From: Macrolepiota albuminosa | Taxonomy: Eukaryota; Basidiomycota; Agaricomycetes; Agaricales; Agaricaceae | DNA: 64,000 nucleotides | Assembly: GCA_027475525.1 (NCBI GenBank) | Contig: JAMWFC010000111.1 | Coordinates: 248,001 to 312,000 of the forward strand | Direction: 5' to 3' | In this document: in pieces, positions 11,925 through 21,892 of the stretch | Numbering within the stretch: position 1 is the stretch's first letter | How the letters are laid out: every line of letters begins with the position of its first letter | Position numbers and translations under genes: made by a program | Notes under the pieces: model-generated | Seen by the model: the letters and a program-made list of their open reading frames with translations, nothing else | Database searches by the model: none | Told to the model about the DNA's origin: nothing

Positions 11925-12847
11925 TGATAGGACCCCACATAGGTTAGGCACATCAATGACAGGCTCGGCATCAGCTCTGGCCACCTCACCATACTTGTTC
12001 CAAACTTGGCACATATAATTTATCTATTTTAAGCCATTTCCAATGGCCATGCATGGCAAGCAATGTACCCAATTAGTGATAGTGCCGACGGCAGCTGGAA
12101 TAATAAGTGACAGTGGGCATCACACCATCAGCAAGCATTGACAGATGGCATCATTCAGGCAGCATGTGGTCCTGCTAGCTAGCAGCAGTGCTTATAAGTT
12201 GGAATGATGGCATTTTCCTGTAACTGACAGCTTGATGTTTCACCTTGGTGCCTGGCATTGCTTAGTGCCTTCTTATTACTTGGACAGACAGTATTCTTGT
12301 TAACCTTTCAATATTTAGTTTAATGCATGGCAGCTACTTACACTTTTTTCAGTTTTCAGTTTGCCGCTCCTTGGCAATGCTTAGCCACTTGGCCGCTTAG
12401 CAATGGCGAACTTATTTTTACTATAAATATTTACCATTGTTACTAGCTAGAAAACAGAACAGAGTATCCCAGTTTACACCCCTCAGTTTACCTCACAATT
12501 CAGATTTCTTTTGAGCTGACTAAGTTTATAGTTGCCAACTGTCTGAACACTTTTGGCCTGCTTGCTGCAGTTATGCTTATAGAACCTACGTGCCTTGCAT
12601 ATATGGCAGGCATCACACAGTTTAGTTGTCACTAAGTGGACTTTGTCTTTGGCACACCTTCTTTACCGCACACCCTTGCTAACTACCATTGCTGACCTTT
12701 ACTAAATTTTGCCATACAACATATTTTTCTGACTTGTTCTCTGGAAACTGCCTGGGACTCCCTCAACCTTAGCATGCCCAATGCATTATTATACAGGTCA
12801 GTAGCCATAAACCATATCTGCTACTGATCTACTTTTGGGCATCATCA
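11925..12847 (+). mobile_element. 5' LTR of decayed family-A element D1
   Basis: It runs from TGATAGGACCCC to GGGCATCATCA and aligns along its length with the young family-A LTRs, with CpG replaced by TpG/CpA almost throughout. It is followed two bases later by TGGAGCCTACC, the decayed primer site. D1 internal sequence continues in pieces to beyond 64000. Confidence 0.85.
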
Positions 12848-13401
12848 AATTGGAGCCTACCATGAGGAACTTTAAAGCAGAATTTCACCAAAAACTTGTC
12901 TCCAGCATAAGCACTGTCTGCTAGAGCAGTCAGCAAATGGCATAGCCCCTTCTCACTCATCAACTCCTCAACTGCCTGGTGCCTTACTGGGTCTCTCTCT
13001 CACACAGGAACTACAGAATACTACTGTAGACAAATTTCCTGGTCTCTTCCTGCATTCTCTGGATTTTTGCACCGATGACCTCTTAGCATCGCTGCTTGTC
13101 ATACCACAACCTATCACTCCTCCTACTCCTATAACACCTTTCTCTCAACTTGTTATTTCCCTTATCCTGTTGCCAATTCCTAGAACCAACTCCATTGCCA
13201 ATTCCCTGAACCCCTTCCCCAATCTTCAGAACTCCATCACCACTACCATCTCCTCTGTACAGCAGTACAGTTGCTATAGAACCGCCTCCCCAGCACATGC
13301 TGCCATGCAACCACTTCTCTGTGCCAAAGTGAGATGAGTCCAAACCATGGGAACTCTCCTAATATTTTAAGGAATTAGAATATCTGTTTAGGGACTGTGG
13401 A
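12848..13401 (+). pseudogene. D1 leader and gag N-terminus
   Basis: It starts with the PBS-like TGGAGCC at 12851. Near 13280 it aligns with the gag start of the young copy (CAGCACATGCTGCCATGCAACC against the CpG-rich original). It ends inside the gag codons matching YLFRDC, where chromovirus C inserted, leaving GTGGA on both sides. Confidence 0.8.
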
Positions 13402-14229
13402 TGTCAGGTTCCGCTGAGTCGGGGGCTTTCCGGGAAAGCGATCGCCCTTACAATGCGGACTTGACCCATGGATACTCGGGTGTCTGGAACTCCGGGGCTA
13501 GGACTCCGGGGTTCAAGACGTGGACAGGGGAATCCCCTTGACCCATGGATACTCGGGTGTCTGGAACTCCGGGGCTAGGACTCCGGGGTTCAAGACGTGG
13601 ACAGGGGAATCCCGGGAAAGGGGACTTAGTCCGGGGGTTTTTGGGGGTGGGTAACCGGGGAGTTCGGGTGGGGGTCGAGTCGTGAACCGGAGGTTCTAAG
13701 ACGAGACCAAGTTAGTAAGTTAGAGTCGCGAAGTGCGTACCAGTCTTAGAGCACGCGATTATCCAAGCATGCCAGTCAAGCGTGCCAGTCAATGCGTACC
13801 AGTCAAATAGAGGGCACGCAACAATCCAAGTAATGCAATGTAACAGTGTATGTAATATCAAGACTAGCGAATACAACAGGGAACTATGCTATAAGTACTA
13901 CGGGACCGGGTCTCGGGGTTCCGGGATGTCTGGGATGGATTCCGGGGGTCATTAAGTAGCGGCAGGGGCTGCATACCGGGATCACGTGTGTGGGGCACGC
14001 GATCAATTGGCGCAGATGGAGCCGTGATGCGTGATGTGTGATGGCTGGGAATGAGTCGTGTGATCCGATTGTTGATTGGGGCTGGTGGCAGCTGATGGCG
14101 GTCCTTGATGCGCGTGATGGCGGTGTCGGCGGTCGTGATGGCGGGCGTGTCCTGTGGGGTCAAAGGGAGGGTCCCGGATGGTGTTCCGGAGGTGTCTCGG
14201 GGTGGGCCCAGAGGGGAAGGGTTGTGACA
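13402..14229 (-). repeat. 3' LTR of chromovirus C
   Basis: 828 bp, the same length as its partner at 24576, both inflated by a 77-bp duplication. It carries TAATATCAAGACT at 13853-13865, the sequence that matches the self-primer. Confidence 0.9.
13460..13613. repeat. Exact 77-bp tandem duplication
   Basis: 13460-13536 recurs at 13537-13613, in the C 3' LTR. Its partner LTR has a 77-bp duplication at a different place, so the two are independent. Confidence 0.9.
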
Positions 14230-14245
14230 TCACCCCCCCTTCAGC
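14230..14245 (-). other. Polypurine tract of chromovirus C
   Basis: On minus the sequence GAAGGGGGGGGTGA abuts the 3' LTR start TGTCAC, the expected position and composition for the plus-strand primer. Confidence 0.75.
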
Positions 14246-15139
14246 GCCGAGACCCTCCGAGGCGTGCGCAGCCGGTGGTCCGGACCGGGGTCCAACCGTG
14301 GGATCCAGCACCTGACTTGCCACGTATCGAAAAAAAAATTTACCGTCAAGTTCAACCATGTCGCGTACGCCAACACACTCCCCGACGCCCCCGCAAACCA
14401 ACGAGGTCGCGCCCCTTATGGCCTGAGAGGCCCGGGATGCGCGGTATCGAGCCCGCCTGGACCGGGAGCGCGTGGCGGCGCTCGTGCAACAACGTGAGTG
14501 TTTCCCACGATGTTCCGTTTGCCGCGGCTGATTTTCCCCTTCAGAACAACGCTCTTCCCCGCTCCGGAGGCGGGCCCTAGTCGTCTTCCGGAGCCTGCCT
14601 CTGGTGGTTCCCCGGAGTCGTGCCCTGGTCGCCCTGCGCCTACCTTCGCGCAGATGACCGTCCGCCCCCTGCGCCCACATCCTCCCCCTCGTCCTAGGCT
14701 AACCGCCCCCCGTTTTCGCCGCTCCGGGATGGTGGTGGGGGCCGTTTCCAAAGTCCCGGTGGACCAGCGTGTTGCATGGGAGGTTGTCTCACAGGATTCT
14801 TTTGGGGAAGCCCTGGAGAGGCCCTGGGGCTTGCCCACTCATGCCTGATGTATGAGTAATGGGCCGGTAAGCAACCTCGCACCTCTGGTTTCGTCGCTGA
14901 CCTCAGCACAGTGTCTGCACTGTGCCCGCCGGGGAGTGATGTGCCTTTTCGAGGTCCCGGGCCCCTCGTCCTGCCGGGACACGTCTGTGTGCGAGACATG
15001 TCGCCTCAATCATGAACGATGTTCCGTGTCGGCATTGTGGAGGGCGCGCTGCGTCTCAAGGGAACAGGGGTGGCCGCTCGGGGGGATTACCCAGAGGATG
15101 GGGGTTGAGGAGAGGGATTGGGTGGCGGAGCCAGAGGGG

Positions 15140-15310
15140 GAGCCACAGGCGGTGCCCGTGGGGGGCTCAGGGGGGGGGTCAGGGAGCGGGGACAGGCGGT
15201 GCCCGTGGGGGTCCCAGGGGGGGGGTCGGGGAGCGGGGGAGCCTCTCGGGTGGGGGGCTCAGGGGAGGGGTCAGGGAGCGGGGGAGCCTCTCAGGTGGGG
15301 GGCTGGGGCC
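15140..15310 (+). repeat. G-rich tandem repeat coding Gly/Ser-rich text
   Basis: Units of roughly 40-55 bp built from GGGGGGCTCAGGGG and GTCAGGGAGCGGGG repeat about four times inside the C accessory gene. The open frame changes across it, so an indel probably lies here. Confidence 0.6.
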
Positions 15311-15991
15311 GGCCCGTGGTCCTCATCACGCGCCGGGTGACCCGGGCCAGGGGGAGTCGGGAGGGGCGTGGCGGGCGCCCTGATAAGGGGAAGCGGCGGG
15401 CATTGCCGAGCCCGTCCCCCAGGCCTTCCAAGAGGGCGTGCCTGCCCTCTGAGACCCCACCCCCAGTTTCCCCGCCTCGTCTGTCCCCGGCGGTATTCTT
15501 CCCCTTGTCCGGGAGGCCCTTGGGCGTCAGTGTCGGGGACCTCCAGGAGCGCTTGGGGCAGGCCGAGCAGGAGCGCGAGGAGGAGGTGGCCATTCGGAGG
15601 GGTTTGGAGGAGGGTCGGGAAGCGGCGCTCCGGGATCTGGAGGAGGCCAGGGTTGCTCGGGGGGAGGCCGAAGCTGAGTTGGAGTCGTTGAGGGGGAGGT
15701 TGGGGCAGGGGGTGGGGTTCCCAGAGGGGCTGTTGGAGGCGGTGCGCCGGGATGTGGTGGTCGCCTGCATGGCTTCGCTGAGTGAGTGTTTCTTTCCCTG
15801 GGCTTGGCTTCTCACTGACACCCACAGGTTGGGCCCGGGAGCATCGTTTGCTCCTAGACGGGGCGGCTGCGGCACTCGCAGCGCTGCAGGAGGGGCAGCG
15901 CCTAGAGGTGACAACCCCCAGGGTGGAGCGGGGCCTCAACTTGCTGGGGCGGGTGGTGTCGGCCCACCAGCGGAGGAACGTGCCCGCCCCT

Positions 15992-16145
15992 GGCTCTTGG
16001 TTCGAAAGAATCCTGGACGAGGGCGAGTCTCTCCCGTCCTGGGAGCAGTTGGCGGAGGAGGTACTGCGGGCTCTTGGTTCGAAAGAATCCTGGACGAGGG
16101 CGAGTCTCTCCCGTCCTGGGAGCAGTTGGCGGAGGAGGTACTGCG
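15992..16145. repeat. Exact 77-bp tandem duplication
   Basis: Offset 77 between GGCTCTTGGTTCG at 15992 and 16069. It shifts the frame of the last exon of the C accessory gene; ignoring one copy restores it. Confidence 0.9.
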
Positions 16146-16488
16146 GGAGCACGGTCCAGAGAGGATGGGGGAGGGGTTCCGAGGCTGGCCGGGGGAGGGG
16201 GGCAAGGGCCGGTAGTTTTTTGTTCTCTCTCTTTTTCTTGTCGTTTGTTTGTCTTGTCCTGGCTGCTACTGTAGAGTATGTAAAGTAGAAAAATGTATAT
16301 ACTTGGTTCTCCAGGGTAAAGGATGGTGTAAGGGGCGAAAGAAGACTGAAAAACAGAAAGCACCTTGCCTGGGTTCTGGGACACTACTATGAAATGATAC
16401 TAAAAGAGAGTAAGATCTAGAAAGGGAAAGCAGAAAGTATACATGGGAGTTGAATCTCTACTGAGCCCAGAGGCGGGAGTTACGCCCA

Positions 16489-18461
16489 CTACTGCCGTCT
16501 GTGAGTCCTGCACCTGGGAGGGTCGTTTCCCGAGTGCCGTTGTTGGAAGTCCCAGAGTTTGTCGAGGGCGCCTTCGAGGTTTTGGTGCGGTTCCCAAGTA
16601 TTGTCTTCCGGGCCGTATCCCTTCCACCGCATGAGGAAGTGGGGTCGTCCACGAATGTCCTGGGAGTCAAGGATGTCTTCAACCTCGTAATGGTACTCGT
16701 CCTCGACCTCGACCGGGGGAGGGGGCTTGGGGCGCCGTTTGGGGAAGGGATCTGGGGGGTGTCGCTCCAGGAGGCGGACGTGGAAAACCGGGTGCAGACC
16801 TTTTAGTCCTGGGGGAAGCTCGATCTTGTAGGTGTGAGATGAGACCTTCTTCAATATTTTGAATGGGCCGAGGCGCTTGTGATCGAGTTTTGGGGAGGGC
16901 CGGCGGGTGCAGAGGTGGCGTCGATCTAACCATACCTTTGTCCCGGAGGTCCAGTCAGGGGTGTCTTCCCGTTTCCGGTCAGCATGTTTTGCATAGGCCC
17001 GGTTCGCGGTGTTGATCTCTTCCCAGAGGAATTCGTGAAGGGACTGGAGGTCCCAGGCGGCATGCGACGGGATGTCCCGGAGTGAGAGTGTCAGTCGAGA
17101 GTGGTACCCCTTGTTGGCAAAGAAGGGTGATACCCCGGTGGCGGAGTGCGGCGTGTTGTTGTAGGTGAACTCGGCCAGGGGGAGCTCGGCGTGCCAGTCG
17201 TCCTGCAGGTAGTTGACGTATAGCCGGAGGTATTGCTCGAGGGACTGGTTGACCCTTTCGGTTTGGCCGTCGGTTTTGGGGTGGTAGGCAGTAGAGAGGT
17301 TAGTCTTTACTTCAAGTGCCTTACACAGAGAAGTCCAAAACTTGGATACGAAGAGTGGGCCACAGTCGGAGACGATGTCATCCGGGAGTCCGTGTTTGGT
17401 GAAGACGTGCTCGAGGAACAGCCAGGCAAAGTCCGGGGCGGTATCCATGGTGTGGCAGGGTAGGAAGATGCCCTATTTGGTTAGCCTACACACAACAACG
17501 AGAATGGCATCGAACCCTTCAGATTCTGAGAGTTTGATGATGTGGTCCAGGGATATGGAGGACCAGGGGCGTCGTCTGACCGGCAGGGGTTTTAGGAGTC
17601 CGTATGGTCGGTGCCGGGGGACCTTGGCCCGGAGGCAGGGTTCGCATGATTGAATGTAGCAGGTCACATCCTTCTTCAATCCTGGCCAAAAGTAAGTCTG
17701 GGAGATAAGCTGGAGGGTCTTACGTATTCCAGGGTGTTCCCGGAGCTTGTGGTCGTGGTGTTGACGAAGGACGTTGTAGCGGAGTCGGGTGTGATCCGGG
17801 ACGTAGATGCGGCCGTCCCGGAGGAGGAGTTTTTTGTCAGGGGACAAGGAGAAGGCGGGGTCCCAGTCGGTCCCGTCGAGGGGGTTGCGGGGGTCATGGT
17901 CGGTGAAGTACTTGTCCCGGGGGGCGCAGCAGATCTGGCTCAGGGTCTCTTCATCGTTCAAGATCAGTACGGCATTCAAATGTTCGGGAGGGATCACCAC
18001 GCGATGATTGAACGCATTGCGTTCCGCTTCAAACGACTTCTTGGGGTAGACATCCGGCCGACGGGTGAGGGCATCAGGTTTAGCTCCCAGTCGTCCCGGG
18101 CGGTGCTGGATCGTGAAGTCGTACTCCGAGACAATCTCAGACCACCGGGCCTGCCGCCGACTAAGTTGCTTGGTCGTGGTGAAGTACTGCAGGTTGTTAT
18201 GATCCGAGTAGACCTGAATCTGGTGCCGGGCTCCCTCGAGGTAGGCTCGCCATTGCTTGAAGGCTTCAACAATGGCAAGGAGCTCCTTGTCGTAGATGTC
18301 GTAATTGAGCTCGGCGTCGATCATGGACCGGGTGTAGAAGGCAACTGGCCGGGGCTCTCCGCCGTCAGGTTCCATCTGCGAGAGAATCCCGGCGATGGCG
18401 TAGTCGGAGGCGCCGCATTCCAGGATAATCGGGAGGGTCGGGTCGTAGTGCCGGAGTACGG
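16489..18461 (-). pseudogene. Chromovirus C RNase H, integrase and chromodomain
   Basis: The frame continues from the RT half once LTR G and 4 bp of target duplication are skipped. RNase H shows VAFYTRSMIDAELNYDIYDK and VYSDHNNLQYF. The integrase zinc site is HKLREHPGIRK...CEPC. The core keeps its three acidic residues in [16 protein letters not shown] and GQTERVN. A TAG at 17473 interrupts the core after CRLTK. Then come the GPF motif ([10 protein letters not shown]) and the chromodomain ([35 protein letters not shown]), which in this family targets insertion to heterochromatin. The C-terminus ends in a Pro/Arg-rich tail. Confidence 0.92.
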
Positions 18462-18840
18462 TGATACGACGCTGTACCAGCAGTCAGGGACACAACATGC
18501 ACCAGAAGTCAAAATAAACATTTAATCATAAGGCTGAAAACTGTAAGCCTCCTGGTAGCAGTCTCAACAAATTATATCTCCAAAAACACCCCAATAAATA
18601 CACAGACAGTACAGAACAAAGGGCAGGGACCAGCTCAAGCTATCAACTCAACAATAGTCCAACCACTGTTATGGGGAGGGGAAGCATGGGAGCTGGCAGA
18701 GGTGACAAAAGGGGATCAAATTGTGATGATCTAGATCAAGATCTGATCTGACAATCCCCAATTTGATATGACTGAAAGGGGAAAGGGAAAGAAGCATGGA
18801 GGGATGTCAAAAGAGATGAATAGAATGGTGGCACATGCAT

Positions 18841-18990
18841 TGAATGGAGGAAGGGAGGGATGAATGGAATGGTGGCACTGAAACATGCATTGAATGGAGG
18901 AAGGAAGAGATGAATGGAATGGTGGCACTGAAACATGCATTGAATGGAGGAAGGAAGAGATGAATGGAATGGTGGCACTGAAACATGCAT
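18841..18990. repeat. 50-bp minisatellite, three units
   Basis: TGAATGGAGGAAGG starts at 18841, 18891 and 18941, with GGTGGCACTGAAACATGCAT closing each unit and a diverged partial unit before. The other family-G LTR at 5302 lacks it. Confidence 0.85.
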
Positions 18991-19129
18991 CACCAAAATA
19001 GAAAATGGAACAACAAATTAGGTCAGGAATGCTGGGAGGTCAAGAGCAAAAAGTCATGTGATCTGGTGGTCTGTGCACTGGAAAATTAGTATAAATAGTC
19101 CAAGTAGAGTAGAGAATAACCAGGCAATT

Positions 19130-19275
19130 GATAGGCAAAGGCTCGGTGGTTCCCAGGGAGTGAATCACTTAGGCTAGAGTTTATTGAGCACCTCTTATTG
19201 GAAGTCTATTGGTAGACAAAGGCTCGGTGGTTCCCAGGGAGTGAACTACTTAGGCTGGAGTTTATTGAGAACCTT
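19130..19275. repeat. Imperfect ~81-bp duplication in LTR G
   Basis: CAAAGGCTCGGTGGTTCCCAG recurs 81 bp later with several substitutions, and copy 5302 has one unit. The divergence separates it from the exact 77-bp class. Confidence 0.7.
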
Positions 19276-19280
19276 CTTCT

Positions 19281-19434
19281 GCCCATCAGAATATTTGATA
19301 TTCTGTGAAGCACCCAATACATCAAGTTTTTATCATCAAGCACCAGTGTGGATTACTGCCCATCAGAATATTTGATATTCTGTGAAGCACCCAATACATC
19401 AAGTTTTTATCATCAAGCACCAGTGTGGATTAGA
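19281..19434. repeat. Exact 77-bp tandem duplication
   Basis: GCCCATCAGAATATTTGATA occurs at 19281 and 19358, offset 77, in LTR G. Confidence 0.9.
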
Positions 19435-19499
19435 GATCACTTTCTAAGACTTCAAGAAAGCCCCAGAACTATCAGTACTACTTGCAACCAAGTACTACA

Positions 19500-21892
19500 A
19501 CGGGGGCGGCTGTGAAAGCCTCCTTGAGCAGGTTAAAGACGCTCTGGCACTTACTGTCCCAGTTCCAGGCAACGTCCTTGCACGTGAGCCGGTTGAGGGG
19601 TTTTGTGATACCGGAGTAGTTATCTATGAACCTCCGGTAGAAGTTAGCGAAACCCAAGAAAGATTGTACTTCCTTGACGTTCCGGGGTTGCGGCCAGTTG
19701 ACGATGGCCTCGACCTTGTGGGGGTCCATACAAACGCCATTTGGGGATACTATGACACCAAGATACTCAACCTCTTCCGTATGGAATGAACACTTCTCGG
19801 GCTTGGTGTGGAGGTTGTGCTCCTGGAGGCGTTTGAGGACTTGCCGGACATGCTTCTGGTGGTCCTCCGGTGAGTCGGAATAAATGAGGATGTTGTCCAG
19901 GTAGACGATCACAAAGACGTCGCTCATGTCGTGGAAGATGTCGTTTATGAAGTATTGGAACGTGGCAGAGGAGTTAGTCATTCCAAAAGGCATCACAAGG
20001 TACTCAAACAGACCATACCGCATGCAGAACGCGGTTTTCCACTCGTGTCCCGAGGCAATGCGGACATTGTTGTAACCGGAGCGGAGGTCGATCTTCGTGT
20101 AAACCTTGGCACTGCGGAGTTGATCGACCAGATCGCCAATGAGCGGGAGCGAGTAGCAGTTCTTCTTGGTGATCTTATTGAGTCCTCGATAGTCGATGCA
20201 GAGTCGGAGCGAGCCATCCTTCTTTTTGGCGAATAGAACCGGGGCTCCGGCAGCGGAGACAGAGGGTCGGATGAATCCCTTACCGAGCATTTTGTCGAGG
20301 TAGTCCTTGAGGGCCTGGAGTTCAACCTCCGACATGTTGTATACCTTGCCGAAAGGGAGGTTGGCTCCTTCCTCGAGGTCGATGGTGTGATCATAAGGGC
20401 GGTGAGGGGGGATCTCCTTGGCGTCTCCTTCGGAGAATACGTCAGCGAACTCGTGATACTCCGGGGGAACTACTTCTCGGAGGATTTGCTCCTCGGTTTT
20501 CTGTTCCGGGGGAATAGCGTCCCCTCGTAGGTGTTCTTCCGGGAGAGAGGGCGAGGTGTGTAGCTGAAACGTGGGAGTTCCATCCCTCATGAGGCGGGCA
20601 AAGGGGGCGGCCCCAATGATCCTAATGTCGAGTGCGCTCAGGTCGGTTGAGGTCACGGAAGCATCGGCCGGAGTGGGTGTGATGCGTGTCTGAGACCGGC
20701 AGGGGTAGTTCGGCCCTTTGTACTTGTTCCGAGGAATGTTTGGGGGTCGATCAGGGGCCTTGCGGTCTCGGACGAGCATGGGGGGCGCGGCAGTTGTCCC
20801 GGGAGTGTCAGGCGTCGGGTCGTTTCCTAGGGCCTGGAGGTGCACGGCTGTTGAGGGGTGGTCTTTGGGTCCTGGGAAGGTCATGGTGAGCGTCCTCCAA
20901 TCGATGTCGGGGTTTGTGTCGCGCAGCCAGGGTAGTTCCAGCACCATCGGGGTTGATTTGTAAAGTCGCGTGACCAGGAAGTCGGAGGTGAACTCGTAGT
21001 TGTTGTCCAGGGTCACGCGTACCAAGTGAGACCTCTGGATGGGGCCAGAGGAGGAGGGGGTGCCGTCGAGGCATTGCAGGCGGAGGGGCGGGTCGAGGGG
21101 GTCATGGGGGAGGTCGAGAGCGTCGCTGATGAAAACTCCGGTGGCTCCGCTGTCGATGAGGGCCGGTACTGGTCCTGGGGCGCCGTCCAGCCTGGCATTG
21201 ATGACGAAGGATTGGGACGAACAGGACTGGAGTCCGGGGGATGATGGGGGCCCGTCCTTCGGGGTAGGGTCCGGAGAGTGGGGGATGTCGAAGGGGAGTT
21301 GCTGGTCGTCGGGCGTCGGGTCCCGGGTCAGGCGAAGGGTGAGATATCGCCAATCGATGTGGGGGTTGGTGTCTCAGAGCCACAGAAGCCCTAGAACCAG
21401 GGGTGTGGAAGGGTGGAGTTTGGTTATCAACATCTGGAGGGTGTGAGTCTGTCCGTTGGCGAAAGTAATGGGCATACGCACAAAATGAGTGATGTCCCCC
21501 GCCGTAGAGGCGTCTCTGTCAAAGAGGCAGAGCCGTACCGGGACTGGGAGTCGCTGAGTGGGTTCCAGGGCGAGGGTAGACCATGCTTCATCGATGAAGT
21601 TGTCGGTGGCGCCACTGTCAACGAGGGTGTCGAGGGGAGTTCCGGAGGGGGTGAGGCGGGTTTTGAGGAGAGAGTGTGAGGAGTGGGAGGGTAGGTAAGC
21701 CGTGAGGGTGTTCTGTACGAGTGTTGTAGAGTGAAGATGTGAGACCGGGGCGGAGAAGACGTTGGGGTCGATTCCGCGATTTAGAACATCTTTTGGGTCT
21801 AAATCGCCGGGTCGTTTTCTGAATATTCGTAGGTGGCGTCCTCCCCTTTGAAGGTCCAGGTGGCACGTCCCATGACCTGTCATTTGGGGCAC
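19500..21892 (-). pseudogene. Chromovirus C double protease and reverse transcriptase
   Basis: It begins -1 relative to gag. The first retropepsin-like unit has LVDSGATDNFIDEAW and ends LVLGLLWL, then a TGA at 21374 where element B has CGT. In the same frame follows a second unit with LIDSGATGVFISDAL, ending MVLELPWLRDTNPDIDW. RT shows KVYNMSEVELQALKDYLDKM, FAKKKDGSLRLCIDYRGLNK, YNNVRIA and [15 protein letters not shown]. The catalytic YLDD is YLDN (Asn codon at 19892-19894), so RT should be dead. The RT thumb (VKEVQSFLGFANFYRRFI) leads into LTR G. Confidence 0.9.
21814..21819 (-). other. Candidate gag-protease -1 frameshift site, C
   Basis: The minus-strand GAAAAC sits in the gag/protease overlap. 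The 11-mer GAAAACGACCC is identical at the same place in B, 12 nt before the gag stop. It is not a canonical X-XXY-YYZ heptamer. Confidence 0.4.

Larger units (their letters stand above)
14358..16215 (+). pseudogene. Antisense accessory gene of C: Cys-cluster, coiled-coil protein
   Basis: It is transcribed opposite to gag-pol and starts just inside the 3' LTR. Exon 1 begins ATG (MSRTPTHSPTPPQTN) and ends at GTGAGT (14494), with an in-frame TGA at 14424. An exon encoding FRRSGMVVGAVSKVPVDQR follows. The next intron ends CACAG just before 14912, where the cluster starts: CLHCARRGVMC, 15 residues, CETCRLNHERC (CX2CX6CX15CX2CX6C). Then come a Gly/Ser-rich repeat with a frame change, a DKGKRRA basic patch, a Glu/Arg-rich predicted coiled coil, a phase-1 intron (15782-15827) and an exon starting WAREHRLLLDG. 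A 77-bp duplication at 15992 breaks the last exon. It resembles Zn2Cys6 regulators, but function is unknown. Confidence 0.7.
18462..19499 (+). mobile_element. Solo LTR, family G, inside C pol
   Basis: It starts TGATACGACGCTGTACC and ends CAAGTACTACA, with ACGG on both sides (18458-18461 and 19500-19503), a 4-bp target duplication. Removing the LTR plus 4 bp gives in-frame pol (AAPVLRHYDP). It has TATAAATAG near 19091 and a CCAATAAATACAC stretch. It also carries a 50-bp minisatellite, an ~81-bp imperfect duplication and an exact 77-bp one. Confidence 0.88.

Noticed and set aside
14003..14680. Long open frames on minus across the C 3' LTR and the start of its accessory gene
   Set aside because: They overlap the LTR and the opposite-strand exons, and are expected in GC-rich sequence with few stops. 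No domain is visible.
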